Shown: one piece after another, positions 1 to 11,744 of the stretch
Numbering within the stretch: the stretch's first letter is position 1
How the letters are laid out: each line of letters starts with the position of its first letter
DNA from: Quillaja saponaria
Taxonomy: Eukaryota; Streptophyta; Magnoliopsida; Fabales; Quillajaceae
Length of the DNA stretch: 64,000 nt
Assembly (NCBI GenBank): GCA_029379385.1
Contig: CM055605.1
Span: forward strand, 14,543,001-14,607,000
Direction: 5' to 3'
Made by a program: the position numbers and the translations under genes
The notes under the pieces: model-generated
What the model was told of the DNA's origin: nothing
Databases searched by the model: none
Seen by the model: the letters and a program-made list of their open reading frames with translations, nothing else

Positions 1-1264
1 CCAAGAAGGCCATGCAAAGCAACCTGGTTTGCATTTGGTACACATACACTTGCTCCAACAAGACCATCTGTTGTTCAATCAACTCCAGCTCGTCCCCAAC
101 TCAGAGCCAGCCTATGCACTTCTCCAGAAATCATCTTCAGAGACTAGGCTACAAGTTTGCTTCAGAAACCTACTATAACTCATTCAAACCTATACTTCTC
201 TTCTGAAAGCACACAGCCAAGTTACAGCAAGCCAATAATAAGTTAAATGATTCAAGTCTCAACTCTAAGCGAGTGTTCTCTCTCTAAAAACCAAACATTC
301 TCACTTAAGAAATGAGATAGAAGAAGAGAATCAGACACCAATTTCATTATCTGTCCCTGATGCTACAACATGCAGTAACTCTTGGCTTCATAATGACCAC
401 TTAATTCAGGGCACTATTTTTTTAAAACCTTAATTTGTTTGCGTAACTAGCAGTTTATTCATTTATCAATTCAATCCATATGGAAAATTACAATCAATGT
501 AGCAATATATACACATACTATCTGCTTGCAAACAATTCAAACCACACACACACATATATATATATCCAATTAATCATATTTACTCATTATCAACATTTTC
601 CAATATATCACATTGTTTTCTATTGACCAAGCAATTCATATTATGAAATAATCTTAGCTTAGTGATAATTATTTCCACCTTAATTAATCACATCATAAAC
701 ATAAGCTATATCAATACATATTGACTTATCACATGCACACAGATTTTCCCTCACCTTTATTCATTTAACGGCTCTAACTAGTACATTCAATTAGCACACA
801 TTATATAATTTTCTCAATAAACGGATTGTCATTGACATTCTACTAACTTAAGTTATGCTGATTATACCAATGAAAGGTCAAATTGCAGAAATACTGTGTG
901 TCCATAATTTAACCTAACTTTGAGGAATTACTTCAACTAATCTACTAGTCCAAAGTCCACAAACCATGTCATTTTGAAGCTATCTGAGTTTACTTTCAAA
1001 CACATCAAGCCAAGTTATATTTAGACATTTATAGCCAAAGATATAAACATCTAAGTGTGCAAAGGTAAGACTGCAACTCAAACAACTTTGTGTTATCATC
1101 TATTATTCATGCATTTCTTATTATGCTTGCAACCTTTTCAAAATTTGAGCAAATCTTTCTAACACATAACACAAAAATATTTCAAGGGTTGTTTCCAGCA
1201 TGTTAACAAGTAATGCAAACACACAGTAAGCGAGCAAGTGTTAGGCAACAACTTAGGTTTTCAG
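1..1264. other. Intergenic, AT-rich, no gene recognised
   Basis: No supported gene. A compound (CA)n-(TA)n microsatellite lies at 543-565. On the minus strand an open stretch of about 33 codons (103 to 1) runs off the left edge and reads like a Leu/Gln-rich helix (LELIEQQMVLLEQ). It could be the end of an exon lying outside the window, but nothing confirms it. The plus-strand ORF at 12-206 has no recognisable features. Confidence 0.5.
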
Positions 1265-1850
1265 GCTATTACCTGGCATACTGTCCGACCCTCTTGTTTT
1301 AGTTGGTGACATCTACTATAAGGTACGCTTAACTTCCTCTATGGTAAAAGTACAACCTAACTCTTCATTCATTTTTTGAGTAATTTATGGCTCAACAAAT
1401 TGAAGAATCGAACAATTGTTAGTTTTGATGACTAGATGAAAATAATTGGGTAAAGTACTCACAAGCAATGTCACCCATATCCTCATCATCATCTATCCAC
1501 AAACCCTGTGCATTCTGGAGTTTTAATACTTTGTTTCTAGCATACCTTTATGCATCTCTCTTGTGGAAAAACTTAGTATTATAATCCCCTTTTTTAACCT
1601 AGTGAACTATAAACCATTGTTTCCACATAATTTTCTCACTAAACAGCAGCTCATCAATCTAGTTCCGTAGCTTGTTTTCATCATGCACATTTGCAACAAT
1701 ACGTTGCTCGAGTTGAAGTTGATGTAACTAGGAAGTTAGAGCTGGAATTTCTATGGTAATATTATCAAATGAGGTTTTCCCCATTTCAGAAGTACCTCTC
1801 GTGTGCTCTTAATTTTCTTAATGAATGCATCGGTGCTACTATTGATAGTG
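1265..1850 (-). pseudogene. LINE (non-LTR retrotransposon) ORF2 fragment, start of RT region
   Basis: Read on the minus strand from about 1850 downward, this decayed sequence follows the stretch of plant L1-type ORF2 that joins endonuclease to reverse transcriptase. A segment like FIKKIKSTREVLLKW is followed by SEKIMWKQW, then KKGDYNTKFFHKR (family pattern W-L-K-x-G-D-x-N-T-K-F-F-H), then LWIDDDEDMGDIACEYFTQLF, then GCTFTIEEVKRTL and SPTKTRGSDSMPG (family pattern A-P-G-x-D-G-x-P). Frameshifts and stops are present. The catalytic RT core is missing because homology stops near 1265. Orientation and order are secure by pattern; the exact ends are not. The ORF at 1751-2020 crosses the junction with the neighbouring LTR and is not a gene. 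Confidence 0.75.
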
Positions 1851-2135
1851 TTATAGCAAAAATGAAATTCACAATTTAAATAGCAAACAGAAACAAATAA
1901 ATAGTACAAGGATTTATGTGGTTCGGATTCCAATGAAGAAAACCTATGTCCATGAGCAATGGCAACTGGAATATTATTATGAAAAGCTGAGAAGAAACAA
2001 TTACAAATGTATTGTAACAAATAAAACCCTAAAAGGTGTCTTTATAACTAGCCTAAAAAGTTCTAATTCGAATAGGAAAATTTTTAAGACAAATACAATC
2101 TGTTTATTTTTTTTTATTAACCCATGTTGAGCAAA
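1851..2135 (-). mobile_element. Ty1/copia LTR fragment (R-U5 part)
   Basis: On the minus strand the sequence has the familiar tail of a plant copia LTR: a GGGTTTTATTTGTT block, CCATTGCTCATGGACATAGG, then GAACCACATAAATCCTTG and a TTTGTTTCTGTTTGC block. The usual primer-binding start (TTGGTATCAGAGC) does not follow. Instead the sequence passes straight into the LINE fragment at about 1850, so the copia copy is truncated there, or the LINE was cut by it. No terminal repeats or target duplication were found. Assignment rests on remembered family patterns, not on a search. Confidence 0.5.
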
Positions 2136-3767
2136 TACAATTTGATATTAACCCATAACTTGATTTTGATAATTACAAAATGGAATACAACATATATGAA
2201 ATTAACTTACTTTAAATCTTATATTCTTATGCATATAATGAAATTCAACTACTGAGATCAATGATCAAAACCCAGTTGAAGCACAAGTTAGCAACAAAAT
2301 CATCAGTCATAAAATACTCAGCTACAAAGATAAAGTGCTCCGTTAAATAATATCTCAACGCTAGTAAAAGCTTAGTCATTTCTACTATTAAATCCAATTC
2401 ATTAACGGAAGTCAAAAGCAATGAAATTGAAATGTCAAGTTCTAGCTTGCTGAAGAGCTAAGGCCGTTAAGGATAAAACTGAAGCTAAAGATTTAAAAAG
2501 TTGATGCTAAAAGACAAAACACGATTTTTCATTAAAACATATTAGCTTTTGAACCTTCTAGTGCCAAGTTAGTCAAAACTGCTCTATAACTAAAAGTCTA
2601 AAGCTCAACGGACATCAACTGAACAAATTTTCAGCTGAATATTTCTAGATTCTGAAGACTTATTTCTTAGTTGATCATATCCAAAAAAGATGCCATATAT
2701 GCTATTTATTTTGAACAAGGTTAAACTTCACATAAAAACATGTATCAAAACACAGACAGTGCCAAAAGTGCGCATAACAGTCCAGTTTGCACCAAAATAG
2801 AATTTATTGTTAGAAGCAACCTCAAAAACATTTTTCAATATTTCTCTTTCAACTAAACACTTCAACAAGTCTTTTCATATGAGAAACAGATACAACCAAT
2901 AAAACATGAAGAGACAAGTTTCAACATTTAACCTTTATGCAACTTGATCAAACTTCTAAATTCAATTCGAGAACTATATAAGCCAGAACTTCCATATTAC
3001 ATCTGTCTATATGTTTGAGACTGAGCACATATGTTCTTCTCAAGAGCCTGAACTTCAATATTCTGATAAGCTTTTCATACACTCGTCCAAAACTGTTTAA
3101 ATGATTGAGTAAATCTCTGATTATTGTAGTTTTTCTTCTAGACAAGGAAAAGACAAGTGAGGCAGAATGTTGTAAGTCCTACTCGTGTATTCTGCAAAAC
3201 TAGAGGATATTGGCTACCAGCCTAAAAGGTTTTAATCATTATATAAGTTAACTGATACCTAAAATGTCAGTAGTTATAAAAGGTGGCCGATACTTTGTTA
3301 TAAAGTTAGATTTAATAAAATTCCAATAAGTGCATGAGGAATGGATGTACAACCAAGGTTAGTTACCAGGGTTCCAAAAAAGAAGTTGAAGATCAATCTC
3401 CATAGACCACTAGGAAGTAGGAACTAGGAACTAGGGTTGTCATTAATGATGAATGCAACACACTACCTCCACTTGGCGAAGACCACCAACAGGCATAATG
3501 TGAATGATTCATTTACAATGCACAATGCTCCTACTGCATCGAGATTTTTCCTAATTGTGTTTTAATAAAGTTAATTATTAATCATTTGGCTCTCCAAAAA
3601 AGAACAATCACACTACTTAATATGATTTCAAACTATCAAAGGTCCCTGAAAGGAATATCAACGCTCCTTGATACGAGTCTAAACTTTTTTGATACAAAAA
3701 CAAAATACCTATAAGCGTATAGCTTCTTTGGCATGAAATCAAGCTATCTCCAAAACCATAAAATTTC
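2136..3767. other. Intergenic, AT-rich, nothing recognised
   Basis: About 1.6 kb without a convincing coding frame on either strand. The short open frames, such as 2948-3145 on the minus strand, show no family pattern and have AT-rich codon use like random sequence. No LTR terminus or terminal inverted repeat was seen. Confidence 0.4.
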
Positions 3768-6700
3768 TATCACATCTCTATACGGAGGCATGACTGGTCA
3801 AAAGAATAAATAACCAAATCTCTGTAACCCTAATTTCAAATCAAAGAAACACATGACCTTTGATCAATTTAGAAATCAAAATGCAAACTACATACAAATG
3901 CTTATTTACTGAAAAGTATAATAATTTACATAAAAATTTCAACAGTGATTCTCTGTAAAGTAAAACATGCCTAATAATATAAAGATGTATGCTTTGGTTA
4001 CACTCAACCAATCCAATCAACCCCATTCACAATATCCACAGTAAGCTCTGCACCATTTATAGCGTAAACATGAATAATTAAACTATTGTACAAAACAAAA
4101 TTCAACATTAAATCTCTAATATGACTACAAGACTTCATCCTTTGACTTCAAGTATGTGACCCTGAATATGTAATTTGCAGTAACACAATCGACAAGTCAG
4201 GTGTCCGTCGAAGACGTCTGATAAGCGAGGGATGAGTCACAATGACTCATTGAATGAAAAACGTATCTAAAAAGTACTAGCATCAATCAATACATGAATA
4301 GAATACAAAAGTCAAATAATTTCAAAATAATTAAATTCCACAAGTAAGTAAATATAGAAAACGTAAAATTAACAAACATAATTCATGTCGTACACTATAC
4401 AAACAAATTATTCAAAGCACTTAAAGGGCCAATTTGAGTAACTTAGCACCCGCATACCGAATACACATCCTCCCCGAGACAATTTTACTCTGCACACCAA
4501 AAATATATACTCTTCACATATTCATCCTCGAGGCTAAGTTACTCGAATATCTTTCATCAAATATCACATAAACAAAGCAAGTATATCCTAGGTGCACCCG
4601 GATTCTATTTCATATATAAAAATTATTTTATTAACCCTTATCAAACACAAATAAAATTTTCATATAGATACACAATACAACAAAACTAATATTAACATAG
4701 TATTATTGTCATTATACTAAATACCCATATTTGAGAACTATATATATAATTATACATTTATACACAAACACAAATGCACTACACACTAGCAACCAAAGGA
4801 TATTGTTTCCCACTCACAATATTACAAATCTCGTTCGTCGCTCCTGTCGTTGGCTCAATAATATGTCCCAGAGCTGAAAATCATATTTTTCAAATATTAT
4901 TTAGTTTATAAACTTCATAGTCATAATCCTCCAATTACTAAAACTTAAATATCAACTTTCATGCAATTCTTAAAAACTAACTCTTCTTATACATTTTAAT
5001 AAATACCTTGAGAACAACTATATATATATATATATATACATACATGTTTTTATAAAAAAATCAACACTAATCCCTTACTTCAACAATACTCACATTCCAA
5101 GTATTAAATTCATATTAAATTAACCACTTAAAATCAATCAAGAGCTTGAGTTATAAATTTCCAATATCAATCTTACCAAGTTCCTAGATTCCTTTTCCCT
5201 TAACCACTTAACCAGCATTTTTTTACCCTTTGCTCTTAGAATTTTTATTTAATTTCACATAATGCTTAACTCCCAAGATTTTAATCTACCAAGTTCTATT
5301 AATTATATTACAATTAGTTTATTTGAGGCTTTTCAACAAACACCTTCAAAGGCAACCAATTTCATTTCTTTCATACTTTACTTTTCCCAAATCTATTACC
5401 ATAATACCATACTGTTTACCCATTTATTTGGACCAAAATATATTACTTCATATATCTTGCGAAAGAGTATTCCTAATTATATTCAACATATATAAGCAAT
5501 ACCTTAAAACTCTTTTAAGTTTCTTCTAGACATCTAATTATCCCCTCCACCAAAAAGGTCAAGAGTGCTCTTTTGCTTTTCCTAATTTCTGATACTTGTA
5601 TACTTTCTGTCTGTTGACTCGTTGCATACTTTGTTTTTTTCTCATAGGAAAAAGAATTTTAGCTCTTACTCTATTTATTATAAATGTAAGTGGAAGAAAC
5701 AATAAGTTTACTTAGTTAGAATGTTGCAGATTCTTTGCTGACAGATAACCCTCGTGACAAATACTCAAGACAGATGTTATAGATGAGATAATTATAAACT
5801 GACAAAATGAAGTAGAAGTATAAATAATTTGATAACTGGATTAGCAAACTATAGAAAGCATTATAAATCAAAGGAGATGTAAATAAGACATTTTGATTCA
5901 CAATGTATAAAATTCGCTAATTGACTAATTATTATGAGTTTACAAAATGACCAGGATTTGAATGATTCAATACAATCTGTCTATCAGTTGATTAGTTAGA
6001 TTTTAGAGGAAAATATCATACCATTCTTTTAATTGCTGAGAATACTAAATGAAGTTCCCATCCAAGGTGTATAATAACCGTGAAATCTAAATAGGAAAAT
6101 AAACAAACAATTTGTTCCCATTTGCGCATTTTCTCAGTAGCCAAATATGCCCAGAATCTAAAATAGAATCCCATAGAAAATGAGAGAAAATAGATACTTG
6201 GTTTGTCAGCAGGATTTTTTGGGCGGCTTTCACCATTCGTGGGTTTGAAAAGCCCTCCAAAGTCCATCTCTTCCAAGAAAAAAAAAAAAATTTATTTCAG
6301 ATAGTAATTAGTGAGGAGTAAGTACAAAAATTTAAGGGGCGGCCAATGCCAATTCCTACTCCACAGCCAGCGCCAAAGCCTGTAAATACTTGACCCACTT
6401 TCAAAGTAAATGGATTCTCTATTCTGATTCCCTAGTTTCTCACTATGCCATTACTACTCCCACCCTCCATTCCGCTTCAAGCCGCCAAGCCTTTTCGTAG
6501 CTCTCACCCTCTATCTCTCTCTTCCAATGGCTTCTTCTCTCCGAAAGCAAATTCCCCCTTTCTTGCTCTCCATGCCTTTCTTAATAGCCTCCTTTTGATC
6601 TCGGGGCCATTTTTTGAGGAGCTTGTGCTCACGTTTGCCGGAGATGGTAACTGGTTGGGGTTTGATCTTAAGCTTCCCAGTAGATAGGCCTCCATGAATC

Positions 6701-6933
6701 GCTCTCTACTATTTGAGCTCTCATCCTCTTCTCAACGGCAGATCAAAAGCAAGGAAAGTATGAAGACTCTAGAAGACTCGGCAACAAGGCAAGAAAAGAA
6801 AAAAACAGAGGCCTGAAAGTGCATGGGAGAGAACTCGGCCGAATAGAGGGAGGAGTAAGTCGGTTAGGAAAATAAAACAACAAAAAAATAAAGTCAAGAA
6901 GTCATATTTAAAATGGTGCATATTTAATCTCAG

Positions 6934-6965
<32 letters not shown>

Positions 6966-7187
6966 CTCATTACAAATATTTTCTAATTTATTTTATTTGC
7001 ACCTTTGTTTCACGTATCAATAAAATTTTATTTAAAATAAAGTCAAGATCCAAGTTAAATAAGCTTAAATTAATTATATATATATAAATATAACATTTAT
7101 CTATTTTATATATACTTGTTCTTATTTTTATAATCAAGAATTACATCAAATTACTTTAATTTCATATTTCAATATTAAGTTATGACA
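3768..7187 (-). mobile_element. Chromovirus-type LTR, minus orientation (copy 1), probable solo LTR
   Basis: Left end is TATCACATCTC followed by GGAGGCATGACTGG, matching the 3-prime end of the LTR family copies at 18107, 37739 and, inverted, 36722 and 42335. Right end on the minus strand is TGTCATAACTT, matching the family start TGTTATAAC. Flanking five bases are ATTTC (left) and AGTTC (right), a 4 of 5 match to a target duplication. At 3.4 kb it is close in length to the solo LTR at 18550-21753. No internal region lies beside it, hence solo LTR. A perfect 8-bp-stem hairpin sits at 4232-4250 and a (TA)n tract at 6937-6965. A GC-richer block at about 6180-6900 carries the short minus ORFs 6016-6276 and 6504-6695 and a plus ORF at 6445-6687, all of unknown meaning. 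Confidence 0.65.
6180..6900. other. GC-richer block inside LTR copy 1, ORFs of unknown status
   Basis: This stands out against its surroundings in base composition. On the plus strand an ORF starting at 6445 opens with a Ser/Pro/Leu-rich stretch that could pass for a plastid transit peptide, and an ATGGCTTCTTCT context occurs at 6528. On the minus strand an ORF from 6695 is rich in Arg, Lys and Glu. None has a recognisable domain. Blocks of similar composition occur at the same relative place in other copies of this LTR (18830-19480, 27600-28010, 31800-32730, 34330-34790), so I read this as the transcribed leader part of the LTR and not a host first exon. A host exon cannot be excluded. Confidence 0.35.
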
Positions 7188-7194
7188 AGTTCCT

Positions 7195-8480
7195 CTATAA
7201 GAAATAAAACTCTCTCCAAACTATAAAGTTCTTTAAGACAAAAATGAAACTATCTCCAAGCTTCAAAAACCAACTCCCACAAGGTTTTAGTAATCGAACA
7301 ATGAATAAACAAGTGATCCACAATTTCACTATATTTTTTTTCACCAACACTTAACTCACGATGAAAGCACCTCTTTTCATTAGATTGTCCGCTGTTAAAA
7401 TTTATTTTAGCGAGATGTCCAAACGAGAAAAAAAAAAAAAAAAATTAGATGGCACCTTCGCATGTCGAATAGATTTCCAAAGAAAAGATGTTATGCCGCT
7501 TGTACTCAGCTAGATATTTTAAAACTTTTAACAGAAAAGGACTCAAAACCGCAAGGTATCCGACACAAAACATCTTCTGTTCCTTCACTTGTCTTAACCT
7601 TGTGAAGCATATTGATAAAGGCCTCCAAGGAATCAACTTCTCAGTCTTGCAACAAACAACTGAATTGCACATCCCAACACAAGGAGCCGGCACTCGTATC
7701 AATGCAAGAAGAGACATTGACAAGTTTGTCTTTTTCCAAATTGTAAAGATCCGAGAACACATTCATCAAATGGGATTTCAAACACCACACGTCCTTGCAA
7801 AAGAAAATATGCTCTCCAATGCCCACCTTAAATCGAATAAACCGCTTTAACAAGTCCCAACACTTCCTAATTGCCACCCAAACCCAAACACCATAAGCTC
7901 CTCACGCTAATAAAGAAGACCAACCGCAAGGAGACATACCATATTTCTCAACAATAACCTTACTCCACAACTCATTAGATTTGTGAGAAAAATGTCAACA
8001 CCATTTCCCCATCAATGCACTGTTAAAGGTTCTCAATTCCCTTATATTCAACCCCCTGAACTCATAAAGCTTGCATATATCATCCCACTTAACTAATGAA
8101 ACTTATGCTCACCATATTTCCTATGTCAAAGAAAATCACTATATAGCTTTCGAGTCTTCTTGAAACAGAAATTAGAATCTGAAAAAGGGATAAAATGTAG
8201 GTAGAAAGGCTAGTCAACATACTTTTGATCAAAGTAACTTTGTCCCTAACAAGTACAACCTTTTTCTATTCAGCCAAGCTTTTTCCAATTCTTTCATGGC
8301 ATCCCAAACCTGCACAACTTTAAAAGATTACCCAAATGGTAATCCCAAGTAAGACATAGGGAGAGAAGAGACCTTACACCCTAATACACCTGCTGGGTTC
8401 GAAACATTATCAACTTCACCACCAAAGCAACCTCACTCTTGGAAAGATTCAACCCAGACACTGCTTGAAAACTAAAAAAA
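7195..8480 (-). pseudogene. LINE ORF2 fragment, C-terminal RT and zf-RVT region
   Basis: Minus-strand reading gives a decayed plant L1-type ORF2. In order it shows LTWDYHLGNLLKLCRFGMP (family: Y-L-G-x-P-L-G...W), YFDQK, a KLYSDFL segment, VGIGEHIFFCKDVWC (family: G-x-G-x-x-I-x-F-W-x-D-x-W), the long open stretch from 7877 to 7641 with FSDLYNLEKDK, and near 7330-7270 VDHLFIHCSITKTLWEL (family: x-H-L-F-x-H-C...W of the zf-RVT domain). Many stops and frame changes show it is dead. The plus ORF at 7488-7850 is its shadow. Because the C-terminal part lies upstream (minus sense) of the RT-start fragment at 1265-1850, the two are not colinear and are separate insertions. Confidence 0.75.
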
Positions 8481-8867
8481 TAAACTTTAATAACTTCAAT
8501 TGATATAATTCATCGAATAGCAAATCAAATATTGGTATATACGAAGTAAATTCAAATTCAAATAACCTAAATTTGTATTCAAATTTGAATAATTCAATTC
8601 GAATTCCTCTCCTAATTTCAGTGATTGGCAGAGAAAACGCATTCTGATAAGATTAAAGGAGAAAATTTCAATTTATGGGAAATGTGAGGGCAATTAAGAC
8701 AGTACAGACTGCAAAGGACCCAACTGAAAATCACAGATAAATCCTGGACCATTATGTAATTTTTTAAAAATATGTCACATGCATGACAGGATTCAAGAGC
8801 GAATTACAATATAAATCACCTTTCCCTGTCATTATATAAACATCCCATCCCCTCTCATAGATATTCC

Positions 8868-9140
8868 ATGTTGGATTCCATTAACTCATTGATCATGCTC
8901 AATGAGTATGATCATATGATGCCAGAGAGATTTTTGAGGAAGACTGTGCGAATCCAGGACGACCACCAAGGGTATCCTTGGACTTTGTCACAGTGTGAAG
9001 AACCGCAAAACAATATTGACGTTGGATGTGCTGCAGGGTCTCATTGTGTTTTGTTCATTTACAACCCAGAACTGGGGAATTCTTTTGTTAGAGTTCATGA
9101 AATTGACCATTATGATAGTCTGAAGCAATGTATATCATGA
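8868..9140 (+). CDS. Hypothetical small ORF, 90 residues
   Basis: A complete 90-codon ORF in low-copy sequence, without the features of the surrounding transposons. A TATATAA box lies at 8833-8839, but it is only about 30 bases before the ATG. A transcript from it would start almost at the start codon, so either the real start is further in or the box is coincidental. Codon use is balanced and the protein has two acidic patches and four Cys. The C-terminal third (CVLFIYNPELGNSFVRV, then YDSLKQC) loosely recalls the copper-fold core of phytocyanins (x-L-V-F-x-Y...V-x-x-V...Y-x-x-C), but the copper ligand His is not evident and there is no signal peptide. I cannot assign a function. It may be a gene remnant. 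Confidence 0.3.
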   Translation: MLDSINSLIMLNEYDHMMPERFLRKTVRIQDDHQGYPWTLSQCEEPQNNIDVGCAAGSHCVLFIYNPELGNSFVRVHEIDHYDSLKQCIS

Positions 9141-9709
9141 TAATCTAATATCCTACGAAATAAATGAAACAATATCTTCCACTGCATGAGGATTAGAATT
9201 CAGTTTTTTCTGTGTATGTAACTGAACCAACACAAGACCTTTCCTTCTCTGTACAAAGTTCAGGAAATTCCCAGTAAAATGGATTGTTTCACTCATTATA
9301 TTTTTTAAACTTATCCATCAATAGTAGAAAAACCTCCTTCATAATGATGGTACAATCAGTTTAGACCTTAAAATGCTTCAAACTGATTTGACTGACAATA
9401 GACTTGGTGAAAAAATGGAAAATGCAAATGGCAGTGTAGAGCAATAATGATGGTAGAGATGACGACCAAAGATCAGAGCAGGTAAGATTGAGTTCTAAAT
9501 GAAGTGGAGATTGGAAATGGGGGGGGGAAAGAAAAATGTACCGCTGCAGCCAGAGAAAGTAGCATTAACACTTTGTCATAGGCCACCATTGTAAATCTCT
9601 GAGATTCAAACATTGGCTACAATGGAAAGAGAGACCAATGAAGTAGTGTCAGCAACAGCAATAACAGACACAAACACACACACACAGATGTGATAGTGGC
9701 ATAAAATAG

Positions 9710-9961
9710 ATGAAGTATCATGATTGTGGAGCCTATGTTTGTAAATCTCAAAACATCAACATCTACATATTAGGATTGATTTTAGGGATTATCCATGGAG
9801 GTGTCTGGGCATATCTATACTGTGCTTATTCCATCAATTATATTGACTTGCAGGCACACTTGGGAAGCTATGATTTCGCAGATTCAAGGGCATTATTAGA
9901 GAAAAAAAAATTACGGACATTTGAAAAGCTATTAAAATTTGGCGAAAGCAATGGTTTATAA
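9710..9961 (+). other. Open frame of 83 codons, uncertain
   Basis: One hydrophobic segment (YILGLILGIIHGGVWAYLY) is followed by a charged tail (EKKKLRTFEKLLKFGES). The layout is slightly like cytochrome c oxidase subunit 5C (G-x-x-L-G-x-x-x-G-G-x-W, then a Phe-x-x-x-L-x-x-G-E tail), but the spacing is too long and the match may be chance. A plus-strand acceptor-like CTTGCAG sits inside the ORF near 9850. Treated as not a supported gene. Confidence 0.15.
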
Positions 9962-10072
9962 TAAAGATCATATACAGCATCACATAATCAATAATTATAT
10001 TAATTTCTAATAAAACAATTTTTTTTTTTCCCCTGTCTTAACAAAAACTCCATCTATGAACACAATACTTAC

Positions 10073-10146
10073 AATAACGGGTTCTAATGCATCTTTTGGC
10101 CGTTTTGAATCTTTGATGATGTAATTCTCTGGATGAAACCCCCCAC
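10073..10146 (-). CDS. Candidate internal exon of an unidentified minus-strand gene
   Basis: A 74-base stretch on the minus strand is bounded by a strong acceptor (TTTCTTTTGCAG just upstream, 10147-10158) and a consensus donor (GTAAGT at 10072-10067). With the frame entered at phase 2, it reads 24 codons without a stop (GGFHPENYIIKDSK, then RPKDALEPVI) and ends on a codon boundary. The residue mix (Pro, Lys, Asp, Glu, His) looks like soluble coding sequence, unlike nearby random frames. I could not find partner exons with confidence. The duplicated leader-like sequence at 10980-12400 lies upstream in the same sense and could belong to the same gene. The product is not recognised. Confidence 0.4.
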
Positions 10147-10979
10147 CTGCAAAAGAAATATTCCTGTAATCAGCATGAAAAAACCAAAGAATGAAGACCT
10201 ATAATGAGATACCTGTAGAATTCATATTTGACATTTGATGGAAAGAATACAAAAATTTCTGTTAATGTCACTAAAAGGATCCCAATTAATAGATGTCTCA
10301 ACAACAAACCTTCTCTTAAGGCAAGCTGTTTAGGAGTTTCTACAGCTTGCTCACCTGTGAACTATGAAATTTCCAGAATCTCAACTTTCAAATTAGAAGC
10401 ACCTTAGTAGAATTTAACAGATAACAGATTGCATATATTTTCAACCATCTTTTTTCTCTTCCGCCTTTTTAGGTGATGCCTATGCCTATGCATCAACATT
10501 ATAATTAAAAAGATTCATACAACTGTATCCATCACATGCCAATTGTCCATGGCTCACTGAGACAATTGGCAAGCAGCAAATATACTACAAATTTCACTTT
10601 GAGGGTAACAAAATGAATGGTTATAGGATTCGATAAAGTCAAGCAAACTTTTCATGTGGAAATTCAAGTGATGTCTCAACATCAAATTCTAAATTTCATG
10701 AACTAAAAGAAACAAAACGAGTTCTTTCACTTTCTTATTCATTTATAGCACAGGAATCACATTATATTTTTAAACCTCGTGAAACCATGATATAACTTCC
10801 ATAACTATAGAGAATATGTAACCCAAGCCATAAAGATAATTCATTTCTGTTACCACTAAGGCACTAAGTAATCACAATGAAACCAAAATTAAAAATTAAC
10901 CCACTATGAAAGTTATTCAGCATTAAAAGAGATCTTTTTCTTTTTTGGTACAAAAAGAGACCCTTTAACTACACATCAA

Positions 10980-11640
10980 CTAGAATATATCTAGAAAATC
11001 TCACATTCCCAGCACATACAAAAATCAGAGTGAATTTTATCTTAGAAAGTAAAACCATAAAATACCAGAAAATCGTAAACCCAACCATAAAGAAATAACT
11101 ACGTGAATTCAAGAATGGAACAGTCAACTTCTAAAAGTTAATCAGGCTTTGGATTGAACTTACAGGGAAAATAAATTGGATACAGAAAAAGGCATAAGTT
11201 TTCTGAAAATTTGTACAGAGGTCTGATCTGAAAAATTCTCTGGAATGCTACAAGGAGATGGGGCATGTCACCAGTTAAAACCCAATTTAAACCATAGAAA
11301 AAATAATTAGACCTTTTACAAAGTTTATTTGCTCATATATGTCCAAGATCTTTAAAAATGAATTATATATATAATCCTGAAATCTAGCATGAACAGATAG
11401 AAATTTGAAGAGAATATTCATTTCTAGGTTAGAAATCATAAAAGATGCTGACCGGAGCTAAGTTCAAATTTGACATGGGTCATGAAGAAGCTAAAACCCT
11501 ATTAGTGCAGCTCTCAGTTCGTTTGTAGTACATAACTGAAGATGAGCTTCTGTCGAAGAGGAGAGAAGGATAAGTAGAGAAAAAGAAAAAGGTCTCTCTT
11601 CTTTCATCCTGTTCATAAAAAAAAAAATGTAAATAAAAAA
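10980..11640 (-). repeat. Tandem duplication, copy A (about 0.65 kb)
   Basis: Aligns along its length with 11745-12400. Shared landmarks include ACATTCCCAGCACA, AAGGAGATGGG, GCTAAGTTCAAATTTGA and CTCAGTTCGTTTG, with many small differences, so the duplication is not recent. In minus sense each copy ends in a CT-rich leader-like segment with a short ORF (11739-11491 here). That fits duplicated promoter, 5-prime UTR and UTR-intron sequence of the minus-strand gene suspected at 10073-10146. No transposon termini were seen at the edges. Confidence 0.6.
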
Positions 11641-11744
11641 ACTGAAGTTATCCCCTATACTTATATCTACATAATAAACATGCACACAGACAGCAGTCAT
11701 AACTTGAAAGAAATCTGTTAAACTAAACACAAACCGCAATAAAT

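Noticed and set aside
1751..2020. 89-codon minus ORF
   Set aside because: It spans the copia LTR to LINE junction, so it is a chance open frame across two dead elements.
7488..7850. 120-codon plus-strand ORF
   Set aside because: It is the reverse-strand shadow of the LINE ORF2 zf-RVT region read on the minus strand.
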